A stretch of 64,000 nucleotides of DNA from Nanosyncoccus sp963544575 (GCA_963544575.1 CAUUFZ010000002.1:1-64000); one strand, 5' to 3'; shown: positions 36,567 to 46,637, counted from the first letter of the stretch. Notes: a model not told the origin generated them from the sequence alone. Program-made: numbers and translations.

Positions 36567-38348
36567 ATGCAAGGCCAAAAATCATATTCTTTTAAATTAT
36601 TTTTGTGGAAAATTATTTTCGTAGTAGGCGCTTTCTTTTTCGCTTCTTTTCTGGGGTTAGGTTTTAATTCAAATGAAGTTTCAGCACTCTTCGTGCCAAC
36701 CCTTTCGGCTTCCGTGGATCAGGCGAATCTGCAAGTGAACGGGAATCAGGTGATTAATTCCACAGATAAAACTACAGAAATCCCGTTTAATTTCACCGTG
36801 AACACCAATAACCGCACAGGTTACACTGCTACATTGAGCGCTGAAACCGAAAACACAGCACTAACTAATGCGAGTTCTGCTGTGGGAGCGAAAATTGATT
36901 CGATAAGTACGAACTTAACGCTAAATAATCTACCAAATAACACTTGGGGTTATAAGTTTGGTAGCTCTACGAATTACGATCCGATTCCAGCTCTTTCTAC
37001 GCCGGCGCAAATTCTCCAAACTGCAGGGAAGACTAACGGCAATGAATCGAACCAGCTGAGTATCGGTATGAAATTAGCGGATAATCTCGAGTCGGGGAAT
37101 TATACGAATAAACTAATTCTTTCTTTTGTTTCGAATCCATATACGATGCGTGCTGTGATGACGACGGGGAAGGATTTTAATCGAAAAGTGGATTCGATTG
37201 TTGCGAGTCTAAGCAATGATGATGGATGGGGAAATAAGGAAAGTGTGAATCATATCCTTAGAAGTACCGCAGCTTTTAACAATATTCCAGCCGGAGCGAT
37301 AGATGTTGAAAGTGATGAAACATCAGATTATCCAATTAAAATTTGGTACGATGCTGCGAGCAAGACTATATTTTATTGGACAGAAGCGAATAAAATTTTT
37401 TTGAATAAAGACAGCAGATATACGTTTAGGGGATTTACGAAAGCTGAAGATATTGATGTTTCAAATTTTGATTCATCGGAAGTGGAAGATATGGCGTACT
37501 TTTTCTATAAGATGAACAGTTTGCGGTCACTTGAATTAAGTAGTTTTAATACGGATAAGACGACTGATATGACGGGAATGTTTGCTTATGTGAATAGTCT
37601 AAAAAAGTTAGATCTTACTAATTTTAATACTTCAAAAGTGACAAATATGAGTGCGATGTTTCATAGTATGTTTAATTTGGATGAATTAAAAATCTCATCT
37701 TTTAATACGGAAAATGTAACTAATATGAATGGGATGTTTTATGGGGCAAGTAAATTAGCCTCGCTGGAACTTTTAAATTTTGACACGAGTAATGTGACGG
37801 ATATGGGCAGGATGTTTTCCGGAACGAGCTCAATTCAGCAGTTGGATTTGTCACATTTTAATACTGCAAACGTAACAGCGATGAATGATATGTTTAGCCT
37901 AATGACATCTCTGACACAGATTAATTTTGGTGCAAATTTTGACACCAGTAATGTGACGGATATGACAGGAATGTTTTATCAGTCTACAAGTTTAGTGAAT
38001 TTGGATTTGTCACATTTTAATACGAGAAAAGTTAAATCAATGATTAGTATGTTCTCGCAAATGTCTGGTTTGACAATTTTGGATATTTCAAATTTTGAAA
38101 CACCAAGTCTTGAAAATGCTGGTAGTATGTTTGCGATTGACCCGGGTTTTTCGGATAACCTTGAGAAGATTTATGTAAATCAGGATTTTGATACATCAAA
38201 ATTAACTTCTTCAACAAATGCGTTTATTAGGCGAAATAGGCTTAGAGGAGGGAATGGCTCATATCTTTCCGACCCTTCGACCGCTGATAAAACTTGGCTT
38301 CGTGTAGATCGTCCTGGTGTGCAAGGATACTTTACGAGGAAAAGCTAG
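36567..38348 (+). CDS. BspA-like LRR surface protein 2
   Basis: 593 residues. The promoter and the first 18 nt of the gene (ATGCAAGGCCAAAAATCA) are shared with paralogue 1. Signal peptide (SFKLFLWKIIFVVGAFFF), then a beta module of about 180 residues (VPTLSASVDQ, TNNRTGYTATLS, NTWGYKFG, NYTNKL), about nine leucine-rich repeats (DTSNVTDMxxMF), and the conserved C-terminus RGGNGSYLSDPSTADKTWLR...PGVQGYFT. No LPxTG or transmembrane anchor is seen at the C-terminus, so surface attachment is by another route. BspA-type repeats mediate binding to host matrix or other bacteria in known cases. TATAAT lies 8 nt from the ATG. Confidence 0.88.
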   Translation: MQGQKSYSFKLFLWKIIFVVGAFFFASFLGLGFNSNEVSALFVPTLSASVDQANLQVNGNQVINSTDKTTEIPFNFTVNTNNRTGYTATLSAETENTALTNASSAVGAKIDSISTNLTLNNLPNNTWGYKFGSSTNYDPIPALSTPAQILQTAGKTNGNESNQLSIGMKLADNLESGNYTNKLILSFVSNPYTMRAVMTTGKDFNRKVDSIVASLSNDDGWGNKESVNHILRSTAAFNNIPAGAIDVESDETSDYPIKIWYDAASKTIFYWTEANKIFLNKDSRYTFRGFTKAEDIDVSNFDSSEVEDMAYFFYKMNSLRSLELSSFNTDKTTDMTGMFAYVNSLKKLDLTNFNTSKVTNMSAMFHSMFNLDELKISSFNTENVTNMNGMFYGASKLASLELLNFDTSNVTDMGRMFSGTSSIQQLDLSHFNTANVTAMNDMFSLMTSLTQINFGANFDTSNVTDMTGMFYQSTSLVNLDLSHFNTRKVKSMISMFSQMSGLTILDISNFETPSLENAGSMFAIDPGFSDNLEKIYVNQDFDTSKLTSSTNAFIRRNRLRGGNGSYLSDPSTADKTWLRVDRPGVQGYFTRKS

Positions 38349-39419
38349 TTTCTTAATTGGATATTAGGCGGGGGATCGAGCTTAAAATATTGATCATGGA
38401 TGTCGAGTTTGATGACCAGTTCGCTGATTTGGCCTAAAATGGTTTAGTTCGGTTTTTGTTCGGGTTTGGGGTAGAAGTAGAGAAGAGCTCGATTTTTCAT
38501 TAATATTACAAAATCAAATATCAGGGGAGAGTGGGCCGGGAATTAGCCGGGAACAGAGAAGAAAAAGCTAGAGAGAGGGAAACGTAAAATTTAAATTTTT
38601 CCGTGAAATTTGGCGCAAAATACATATTTCACAAGAAGATTTCACCTAGGTCAAGGAGCTTAACAGGGGTGGTGGGGTTTGAGCGATTCTGGAGCTCTTC
38701 TCCAGGGTCTCAGAATTATCGGAATTAACGCGTGTATTTTGATATAAGATAGATGAATTTACCCCTGTTAAATGATATTTTAGGTGGATTTTCGAACGCG
38801 TGCGGAGCAATTCCCAGGTCTTTAGAAGAGTTTTTGACGCTGATTATAGAAGTATTTGGCTAAGTCTGAGCCAATGGATGTGGGCCGGGGGAAAAATATC
38901 TAATGATTCTCTGTCTGCGAGAAGAAAATTGCTGGATCTACACGATTGATTATGTATGGGTGGATTCGCCTCTTTATTGTCGCAAAATAGTTATTGTGCG
39001 ACATTAAGAATCTAAGAAAAAGATGGGTAAACTATCGTCTGAATTAACTTATAAAATATCCCGCTTATGCTAAATTAGTGGTTTGAGGTCTGTCAGACGG
39101 TTGTAGATGTGGTTCTGGGTGCTCGGACGAGTATTTTTATCGTCTTGCAGAAAAAGTCTCGTATGATGGCTTGTATGGCCTGATTTTTAATTTAGAGTAA
39201 TTCCCCTGTGTGACTTGAATTTTGGTCAACTAGTGCAGATTTTTATTTATATTAGATAAAAAGCTTTAGTTAACAGAGAGGGGAAATGATAAACAGAGAA
39301 GTGATAGAAGTAAAAACAAGGGCGTAATAGGGGTGAGATAGAGGTAGAATGATGGGTGGAATAGGAGTATAACAGGGGTGGATTACGGGCCAAACAGGGT
39401 TGGAGAAGCGTAAAAGAAG
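38349..39419. other. 1.1-kb non-coding region
   Basis: No ORF has coding character on either strand. It contains TAACAGGGGT-like motifs (38662, inverse at 38762, 39373), a TGTCGC/GCGACA hairpin near 38976-39001, and purine-rich stretches toward 39300. It might be decayed sequence or regulatory; nothing definite. Confidence 0.4.
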
Positions 39420-39447
39420 AAAAATAAGCCCTAAATGGGCTTATTTT
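39420..39447 (-). terminator. Intrinsic terminator of the TraG-like ATPase gene
   Basis: AAAATAAGCCC and GGGCTTATTTT arms; read on the minus strand the 3' arm ends in TTTTT directly after the stop codon. Confidence 0.9.
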
Positions 39448-42400
39448 TAGTTAATTGGGGTAGGCTTCGGACCGGAGACGGAAGTTGGTTTATTTCCCTT
39501 TTTCTTGAAGTTGTTGCGGTTACGGAAATTGCGATTTTTGAAGCTACGATTCCCTTGTGGCTTAGCGTGAGATTCGTGGATGCCACTGTTTGGGTTTTGT
39601 GATAATGTGGATGGAACTGAGTTTAAGGCATTTTCAGACGCTTGGGTGTGGTTTCCGGTAGAATCTGGTTGATTGGCCGTATTTGGCTGTGAGGCCTGTT
39701 CTGAGGCCTCTGGTGCAGTATCTGCCGTATTTGAACTAGTAACAGGGGAATTAACAGAGGTGGAAACAGAGGTAGAGGTAGGGGTGGAAACAGGGGTAGA
39801 GCCAGGAGCAGGGTTTTTGTCTGATACAGGGGTAGAATTCTGGGCGGCTACAGGGGTAGAAGTACCGTGATTAACGAAAAGGGGAGTATTTCCCTGTTCT
39901 TGGTTTTGGGTGGTAGATTGGCCTTGAGGTTCGGAATGAGTCTGCGCGGAGGTCTTGGCTTCTAGAATCTCTTTAAGGTCTTTGAGCCCAGGTTTGGCTT
40001 GATTGGTAACAGAGTTTGGTGAAAACTTTTTAATATCGAAAGGCTTAGCGGACATCGAAGGCTTGCCATTGATAAACGTCAAAGTCGGAAGATTCTCGCG
40101 AGGAGCTTTATCGGCTGGTTGGCGGCCGGAATTTGAGAGTTCTTGCTTATATTTTTCACTCTGTTCAATCGTCTCACGAATTTGGAGCTCAATCTCGGCA
40201 CGTGGGTGGGAATAGTATTCACGAGAGTGGGCAACAATTTGATCGAAATTATCGTGTGGACTGTGCGGAATATTAAGGGTGGTAGCAGAGAAAGCTGGCA
40301 CCTTTTCCCCACCGATAATCATGGAAATCACGAAGTGGCGATTATTCATTTGAATCAAATCAGATTCATCGAAAACTGGGGCGAATTGCTTGGAAAGAAT
40401 TGGTGCATCGTCGGCAGAAACACGGAATGAAATGGTGGTACCGACGTTACCGAAGACGGCATTACGCACATTTTCGGTCATCTGCGAGATATACTGGTTG
40501 GCCACGGTGAGATTGAGGCCGTATTTACGGGCTTCGGAGAGAATCACTGCGAAAGAATCGGTGGCAAAGTTTTGGAACTCATCCACATAGAGATAGAATG
40601 GACGACGTTTTTCGACTTCTGGAATATCCGAGCGCGACATGGCGGCTAGCTGAATTTTAGTGACTAAGAAGGCACCGAGAATACCTGCATTATCTTCACC
40701 GATGAGACCCTTAGAGAGGTTAACGACCAGGATCTTCCCTTCGTCCATGATCTGACGGACGTTGAAAGTGGATTTTGGTTGACCGATAATATTGCGAATA
40801 ATTGGGTTGGCAGTAAAAGCACCGACCTTGTTGAGAACTGGAGCGATGGATTCGTTGATTTGTTTGTCGTTCCATTGACCGAACTCGTGTTTCCAGAATT
40901 GTAAGACCGTGACGTCAGTACAATAATCGAGAGTTTCTTTGCGGAATTCTTTATCGGTGAGGAGACGAGAAATGTCTAGCAGAGTAGTCTCTGGGCGATC
41001 GAGAAGGGCAAGCAGAGTGTAGCGCAAGATATGTTCGAGACGTGGACCCCAAGAATCACCGAACATACGCTTCAAAACGCCGATTACTTCAGAACAGACG
41101 TTTGGCTTCTTCGAGGCATCAGAAACTTCGAGTGGGTTGAAGCCGACCGGATATTGCGTGTCCGCTGGGTTGAAGTAAATGACATCTTTCACACGAGAAG
41201 CTGGTACGAAGCGGAGGTTATTGACCGCAAAATCACCGTGCGGATCGATGATACAGTAACCCTGATTGTAAAAAACGTCAGAGAGGGCAAAAAGTTCGAG
41301 CAGACCAGATTTACCGGCACCGGTTTGACCGATGATATAAATATGACGAGAACGGTCGCGACGGAGCATGCCAAACTGATGGTTGATGCCGCGGAAATTG
41401 GTTAGACCGAAGGCAGAAATATTTTCATCGTTGCTGGCAATACCGGTGATAAGAGGGAGTTTGGCTGGTGGTTCAGCAGTTTTAGAGGTGGCCCAGACGA
41501 TATTTGGGGTTTCGACTGAAGTGTGTGGTAAATGATAAACTGAGGCGAGCTCGGAAATATTGAGAATGAAGCCTTCATCGGTGAATTGACGGAGCTTGTA
41601 GGCCTCGAGGTCTTCTCTGTTAAAACTACCACCGATGGATTTAAAACCGTTGAGGTTGGTGGAGTTGTACTGTTTAAAGGTACCGACGAGAGCCTGCATA
41701 TCGAGCTGGGCGTTAATCTCGCTGTCACCGAGGTAAGCGAGGCGGATTTTGACCTGATAGCCCAACTTAGTAGCCTTAGTTTCGGCAGCGGAAATCTGCG
41801 ATTTGACGCGTTCAGAAAGTTCGACGGCTGGCTTTGGGCTGCCAGAGCCACCGCTTGGTGGAGTGGAAAGTGCGGAAAGGAGTTCGGCTAGCCAAGTCCA
41901 ATCGATATTAAATAATTTAAGAGAGGAAGCGGGATTCTTTTGGGCTTTGACCCAAGCATCGGTTTTTTGGTGCCAAGAATCGGCGACTGGACGCGTGAGG
42001 ATTTGAATCCAGAGCTCTTCGTTGCTGTCTGGATTCAGTTTGGCGAGGGTGCCAGTGATGCCAGCGAGCGGATCGACTTCGAAGGTATCGAAAGTTTTGA
42101 TCGGTAGGACTTCATTTTCGGTAAGTGAAAGCTCAGAGGTGTAGACAACGTTATGGCTATGCACGGTTTCGGTGTAATCCTTATCGACGACGTGAATTTG
42201 CACGCTTGGATATTGGGCATAAATCTGACCTTCGACGAAGCTCTGGAGAGTTTTCGGTACATAGACATAAAAACGAATCTGTCCACCAGATGAGACAATC
42301 TCGAAACTGAGATGTTCCTGGGCGGTGCCAGATTGACGTAAAAGTTCAGTATCTTTCAAAATACCGTGAAGCGAGGCGAACATTTGCTCGGCGGAAAGTT

Positions 42401-42572
42401 CCTTTTTGTCGTTATTTTTTGGAATTTCCAGCATTAAAAGCACCGACTCGAGATTAAGAGTCTTTAGCTGATTGATTTTTTTGTAATTTTTGTATGTGAG
42501 ATATCCAAGGATGCCAACGATTGGAAGCCAAACGATGGGCATCAAGATAAAATGAACTAATTCCGCTATCAT
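39447..42572 (-). CDS. TraG/VirD4-like membrane ATPase (T4SS-type DNA-binding)
   Basis: 1041 residues. One or two N-terminal membrane spans (LILMPIVWLPIVG-like, residues 5-25), a domain of about 350 residues without recognised motifs, then the ATPase: Walker A GQTGAGKSG at about 411-419, DPHGDF, and Walker B YLYVDEFQNFA at about 657-667, with the TraM-recognition-like ARKYGLNLTVANQ. This architecture matches type IV secretion coupling/HerA-FtsK ATPases common in Patescibacteria. The last 250 residues are a Ser/Thr/Pro/Gln-rich tail ending in an Arg/Asn/Lys patch (SFKNRNFRNRNNFKKKGNK) that may bind nucleic acid. TAAAAT lies 6 nt from the ATG (leaderless). No other T4SS gene is in the window. 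Confidence 0.82.
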   Translation of the reverse strand: MIAELVHFILMPIVWLPIVGILGYLTYKNYKKINQLKTLNLESVLLMLEIPKNNDKKELSAEQMFASLHGILKDTELLRQSGTAQEHLSFEIVSSGGQIRFYVYVPKTLQSFVEGQIYAQYPSVQIHVVDKDYTETVHSHNVVYTSELSLTENEVLPIKTFDTFEVDPLAGITGTLAKLNPDSNEELWIQILTRPVADSWHQKTDAWVKAQKNPASSLKLFNIDWTWLAELLSALSTPPSGGSGSPKPAVELSERVKSQISAAETKATKLGYQVKIRLAYLGDSEINAQLDMQALVGTFKQYNSTNLNGFKSIGGSFNREDLEAYKLRQFTDEGFILNISELASVYHLPHTSVETPNIVWATSKTAEPPAKLPLITGIASNDENISAFGLTNFRGINHQFGMLRRDRSRHIYIIGQTGAGKSGLLELFALSDVFYNQGYCIIDPHGDFAVNNLRFVPASRVKDVIYFNPADTQYPVGFNPLEVSDASKKPNVCSEVIGVLKRMFGDSWGPRLEHILRYTLLALLDRPETTLLDISRLLTDKEFRKETLDYCTDVTVLQFWKHEFGQWNDKQINESIAPVLNKVGAFTANPIIRNIIGQPKSTFNVRQIMDEGKILVVNLSKGLIGEDNAGILGAFLVTKIQLAAMSRSDIPEVEKRRPFYLYVDEFQNFATDSFAVILSEARKYGLNLTVANQYISQMTENVRNAVFGNVGTTISFRVSADDAPILSKQFAPVFDESDLIQMNNRHFVISMIIGGEKVPAFSATTLNIPHSPHDNFDQIVAHSREYYSHPRAEIELQIRETIEQSEKYKQELSNSGRQPADKAPRENLPTLTFINGKPSMSAKPFDIKKFSPNSVTNQAKPGLKDLKEILEAKTSAQTHSEPQGQSTTQNQEQGNTPLFVNHGTSTPVAAQNSTPVSDKNPAPGSTPVSTPTSTSVSTSVNSPVTSSNTADTAPEASEQASQPNTANQPDSTGNHTQASENALNSVPSTLSQNPNSGIHESHAKPQGNRSFKNRNFRNRNNFKKKGNKPTSVSGPKPTPIN

Positions 42573-42599
42573 ACTTCTATTTTAGCATTACTGACCAAC

Positions 42600-43631
42600 T
42601 TAGTCAGCATAAGTATAAGTGTTTCGGTCGACACGACGGAAAAGTTTTTTGTTTTGAAGATTTAAGAGAATGGTAGTCTCTTTAACCTTGCGAGTTTTGA
42701 GTACGCGCTTGACGATCTCTTCTCTAGTGAGTGGCTCGCCGGCTTCTTTTAGAATGTCGGTAATAATTTGCGCAACCGTGCCGCGTTTGTAGCCCCAGAT
42801 GTCAAGGGCATAAATACCGCGACCAATCAATACAAAGCGTGGATCTTTAATGAGCTCGTTGTGGATGGCTTGAGTAGTGACGTTTTTGCGACGGAATTTG
42901 GAATTAGAAATAGCATCGGCGATGTCGCTAAAGTGCATCGGCTCGTTTTGATTCTTCAAAATGACATAAATTTTGTCACGAATATTTTTTGGATTGACGG
43001 TTGGCCATTTGGCGAGACCCCATTGGTCATCGAGTGAAGAGAGAGATTTGGAAATCGAGGCGATGGCGCGGATGTGATTTGGGTGCTCATAATTAAGTTT
43101 AGCGTCAAGTTCATCTAGACTCATTGGGAGCTTGTTGTTGCGGATAAGGGTGACAATTTCATCAGCTTTGCGCTTAATTTCGCGTTCGTTACCATATTCA
43201 GCGATGCCGGTGGCATTGTAATAACGCTCGGATTCATCGATGTGGACTAGACGGGCAGAAATTTCACTAATGAAATTAATGGCGGCGAGTTCTTTTTCGT
43301 TTGGATTGTGACCATAGATTTTTTGGGCAAGAGTGGAAATGCGAGCGATTCTTCCCTCTTCGACGAGGAAGCGAATGATAATTTTTTCGGCGGCACCGAG
43401 TTCAGGAATTTGATTTTCTTCGGCCATCACGCGAAGACGGATGATGATGGCTTTTTCCAACTGACGGACGCGTTCCCTAGTGATAGAAAGCACTTCCCCG
43501 ATTTGTTCGAGGGTTTCCTTCTGGCCGTTTAGACCAAAACGACGAGAAATAATCTCCTTTTCACGGTCTTGTTCTATAATATTAAGACTTCCTGTCAAGG
43601 CTTTCTGAATAGTTTCCGCATGTTGATCCAT
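42600..43631 (-). CDS. Sigma-70 region 4-like HTH fused to HARE-HTH domain
   Basis: 343 residues. Residues about 18-68 read as sigma region 4: ISRRFGLNGQKETLEQIGEV followed by LSITRERVRQLEKAIIIRLR, the -35-binding HTH. No region 2 or 3 precedes it. Residues about 210-275 look like a HARE-HTH (YVILKNQNEPMHFSDIADAI ... FVLIGRGIYALDIWG), the fold found in the RNA polymerase delta subunit. A last winged-helix-like segment ends the protein. It probably modulates RNA polymerase rather than acting as a full sigma factor. AAGGAAA precedes the ATG. Confidence 0.72.
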   Translation of the reverse strand: MDQHAETIQKALTGSLNIIEQDREKEIISRRFGLNGQKETLEQIGEVLSITRERVRQLEKAIIIRLRVMAEENQIPELGAAEKIIIRFLVEEGRIARISTLAQKIYGHNPNEKELAAINFISEISARLVHIDESERYYNATGIAEYGNEREIKRKADEIVTLIRNNKLPMSLDELDAKLNYEHPNHIRAIASISKSLSSLDDQWGLAKWPTVNPKNIRDKIYVILKNQNEPMHFSDIADAISNSKFRRKNVTTQAIHNELIKDPRFVLIGRGIYALDIWGYKRGTVAQIITDILKEAGEPLTREEIVKRVLKTRKVKETTILLNLQNKKLFRRVDRNTYTYAD

Positions 43632-43861
43632 CTTATATTTTTTCCTTATCCACCCGATAATATATAAAAATTACTATAATTATAATATAAAATTATAAAA
43701 AGTCAAATAGGAATCTTGTGTGGTCGCTTTCCGTCTAACTTCTTTTAATATTTTATCATAAATTGTACATTTAGGACAGAAAATTATATCTAAATTTAAA
43801 CATTGACGGTTTCATGGTGTGGTTGTAGATAATGCTTATGTTTAATGTTATGGTGGTGGCA
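43632..43861. other. AT-rich intergenic region
   Basis: Promoter region of the minus-strand sigma4-HARE gene. TTGACG at about 43803 with TAGATA 17 nt on could start a short plus-strand transcript ending at the 43862-43904 hairpin. Confidence 0.35.
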
Positions 43862-43904
43862 AAAAAGTCGCTTCCTATTAGTCTAATAGACAGGAGGCGA
43901 CTTT
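43862..43904 (-). terminator. Strong hairpin terminator downstream of topA
   Basis: AAAGTCGCTTCCT pairs with AGGAGGCGACTTT (one G-U), with an inner ATTAG/CTAAT stem. On the minus strand it ends in TTTTTT. Confidence 0.85.
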
Positions 43905-43912
43905 GATTTTAT

Positions 43913-43998
43913 GGTAGTTTTTTGCGATTTGGCTAGATTTTGTGGCTAGCGGTAGTTTTTTGCGATTTGGCTAGATTTTGTGGCTAATGGTATTTTTA
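43913..43998 (-). repeat. 38-bp tandem repeat adjoining the topA stop codon
   Basis: Copies start at 43913 and 43951; a partial third at 43989 runs into the topA stop codon (43996-43998). The two full copies differ only near their ends. Confidence 0.85.
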
Positions 43999-46428
43999 GC
44001 TCTTTTTGGCTGTAGCTTTTGCTTTGGTTTTTGCTGCATTTTTCTTAGTAGTGGCCTTTTTCGCCGAGGTTTTCTTGGCAGCAGTCTTCTTGGCTGGGGC
44101 TTTTTTGGCGGCTGGAGCCTTGGAACTTAGAAGAATTTCTTCCGCTTCTTCCCTGGTGATGGACTTCGGGTCACGATCTTTTGGAATTTTGGCATTATTC
44201 GGACGAGCACGACTTTTACCACTAGCTGACTTAATGGCTGGACCCTTGATATATGGGCCAAAGGGGCCGTTAATAATCTTAATATCACCCCAGTCGGCGA
44301 GAATAGAGTCGATTTTCTTTTGATAGAGCGCTTCGGCGGTTTCGAGGGTGATGTGATAAGGATTTTCCGCTTCGTTAATCTTGCTAAGCGCGATATTATG
44401 GGCGCCGGCCTTAATAAATGGGCCGAAGGGGCCATTAGCGGCGATTAGTTCAGTGCCGTCCTTAGCGTAGCCAAGAGAGCGTGGTAGAACTGGCAATTCC
44501 AACTGCTTAAGAGCCTGATCCAAGGTGACGGTTTTGACGGTTTTCCCCTTTGGCAGAGGGATGAAAATTGGTTTTTCACCGCTTTCTTTTTCGTTTTCAC
44601 CGAGCTGCAGGAAGCCTCCATTTTTGCCAATTTTGGCGTAAATTTTTTTGCCAGTTTTAGGGTCGGTACCGAGTTCGGTGGCGGAATTGTAGCGGTTGGC
44701 CATAGCGGAAGCGCCAATAGCATCAGAAAATGGACCATAGAAATCGCGGAGCATCTTTAGGCGGGTAAGTTTCTTTTCGGCGATAAGGTCAAGTTTTTCT
44801 TCGATACCGGCAGTAAAATCATAGTCGACGATGTCTTTAAAATTCTCACAGAGGAAATTGGATACTAATTCACCCACTGGGGTTGGCATGAGCTTTCCCT
44901 TGGTGGAACCGGTTTTTTCTGAAATAGTTTGTTCAGAAATTTGATTCGACTCATCGAGAGTGAGCTGCAAAATATCGCGTGGCTCACCTTCAGATTCACC
45001 CTTTACTACATAATTTCTAATTTGAATGGCGTTAATAATGGAGGCATAGGTACTTGGGCGGCCAATACCGAGCTCTTCGAGTTTTTTGACTAGTGAGCCT
45101 TCGGTGTAGCGAGCAGGTGGTTTGGAAAAAGTTTGTTTGGCTAGTAAAATATGACGTTTTACATTGTCGCCAATCTGGAGATTTGGCAAAGTGGTGTCTT
45201 TACTTTTACCGTAGACTTTTAGGAAGCCGTCGAAAATCACCATTTCCCCAGTAGCTTTAAATAGCTCATTTGGCACAGTGTCGGCCTCGAGATAAAGGCT
45301 GGTTTTGGCTACTACGGCGTTTTTCATCTGGGTAGCTAAGGTGCGACTTCGGATTAATTGATATAATTTCTTTTCGTATTCGTTTTTACCTGCCACTTCC
45401 ACGTCAATATGGGTCGGACGGATGGATTCGTGAGCCTCTTGAGCGCTGGCGTTTTTGGTATGAAAACGGCGAACCTCGAGATAATTTTCGCCAAATTCGG
45501 ATTTAATAAGATTAGCGATTTCGGCTAAGGCCTGATTTGAGAGATTGAGAGAGTCGGTACGGTGATAAGTGATGTGGCCGGACTGATAGAGTCCCTGAGC
45601 AGCCGACATGGTGGTCTTGGAACTAAAACCGAGACGACTATTAGCTTCAATCTGGAGTGCCGCAGTAGTGAGCGGTACTGGATTGGCTTTTTTAGCTTCG
45701 GTTTTTTCGAGATTTTGCACCTTAAAATTGGCATTTTTGAACTGCTCGAGGAAAATCTTAGCTTCTTCTTTGGTAGCAAAAGTGGTTTTATCGAGATTAG
45801 CTTCAAAAATTTCGGAAGAATCGAGATCGGAAATATTAGCGGCTTGGTCGCTGAATTTACCGGTGACTTTGAAGCTGGATTTAGCGTTAAAATGTTCAAT
45901 TTCCTGTTCACGTTCAACGATCAGACGAAGGGCAGGAGATTGGACGCGACCGGCAGATTTGGCGCCTGGTACTTTAGTACGAACTACACCAGAGAGATCG
46001 TAACCGACTAGCATGTCGAGAGTTTGGCGAGCCTGCTGGCTGGAGACCATATTCATATCCACAGTGCGCGGGTGCTTAATAGCCTCTTGAAGTGCTGGTT
46101 TGGTAATTTCATGAAAAGTAATACGATGGGTGGTTTTTGGTAACTTCAGAACTTCCAAAAGATGCCAAGAAATCGATTCTCCTTCGCGGTCTTCATCGGT
46201 TGCGAGCCAAATTGTGTCAGCATCTTTACTAGCTTTTTTAAGCTCAGCGATGACTTTTTTGTGGTCTGGGTCAATTTCGTAAGTCACAGCGAAATTATCA
46301 TGTACGTCAACTTTGGTATCTTTGCGAATGTGGCCGACCGAGGCTAGAACCTTAAAATCACTGCCGAGATATTTTTCAATAGTCTTGGCTTTGGCGGGAG
46401 ACTCGACGATGAGGAGATTTTTAGACAT
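43996..46428 (-). CDS. topA: DNA topoisomerase I
   Basis: About 810 residues from the ATG at 46426-46428 (MSKNLLIVESPAKAKTIEKY). The Toprim domain includes ATDEDREGE; the catalytic tyrosine is in GHITYHRTDSLNLS. The C-terminus lacks zinc-finger cysteines and instead has repeated glycine-rich modules (NGPFGPFIKAG, NGPFGPYIKGP), followed by a Lys/Ala-rich, histone-H1-like tail of about 40 residues (PAKKTAAKKTSAKKATTKK). It relaxes negative supercoils. A start nine codons earlier is possible but lies in the promoter-like sequence. Confidence 0.95.
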   Translation of the reverse strand: MSKNLLIVESPAKAKTIEKYLGSDFKVLASVGHIRKDTKVDVHDNFAVTYEIDPDHKKVIAELKKASKDADTIWLATDEDREGESISWHLLEVLKLPKTTHRITFHEITKPALQEAIKHPRTVDMNMVSSQQARQTLDMLVGYDLSGVVRTKVPGAKSAGRVQSPALRLIVEREQEIEHFNAKSSFKVTGKFSDQAANISDLDSSEIFEANLDKTTFATKEEAKIFLEQFKNANFKVQNLEKTEAKKANPVPLTTAALQIEANSRLGFSSKTTMSAAQGLYQSGHITYHRTDSLNLSNQALAEIANLIKSEFGENYLEVRRFHTKNASAQEAHESIRPTHIDVEVAGKNEYEKKLYQLIRSRTLATQMKNAVVAKTSLYLEADTVPNELFKATGEMVIFDGFLKVYGKSKDTTLPNLQIGDNVKRHILLAKQTFSKPPARYTEGSLVKKLEELGIGRPSTYASIINAIQIRNYVVKGESEGEPRDILQLTLDESNQISEQTISEKTGSTKGKLMPTPVGELVSNFLCENFKDIVDYDFTAGIEEKLDLIAEKKLTRLKMLRDFYGPFSDAIGASAMANRYNSATELGTDPKTGKKIYAKIGKNGGFLQLGENEKESGEKPIFIPLPKGKTVKTVTLDQALKQLELPVLPRSLGYAKDGTELIAANGPFGPFIKAGAHNIALSKINEAENPYHITLETAEALYQKKIDSILADWGDIKIINGPFGPYIKGPAIKSASGKSRARPNNAKIPKDRDPKSITREEAEEILLSSKAPAAKKAPAKKTAAKKTSAKKATTKKNAAKTKAKATAKKS

Positions 46429-46560
46429 ATACTTATATATTATCACGCTTGTCAACTAGAAAAAATTTTTCGGATTTTTAATTGGGCGAATTTTTATAGA
46501 GATAAATTAGAGATGAATTTTAGAAAAATTTGCAAAAAAGCCAAAAAATCTTGGAAAAAG

Positions 46561-46592
46561 GACTTGTTAAGTCAAAATGTTTATGTTAAAGT
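46561..46592 (+). promoter_or_regulatory. Promoter of the small surface protein with palindrome over -35
   Basis: TTGTTA (46564-46569), 17-nt spacer, TAAAGT (46587-46592). The palindrome GACTTGTTAAGTC (46561-46573) covers the -35. Confidence 0.6.
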
Positions 46593-46637
46593 TTAGGTGT
46601 GTGAAGGTTTTCTGGCAGTATAGAAAGGAAATATACT

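Noticed and set aside
44006..44323. Long plus-strand frame opposite the topA Lys/Ala tail
   Set aside because: An Ala/Val/Phe-rich mirror of the AAG/GCC codons of topA, with no start signals.
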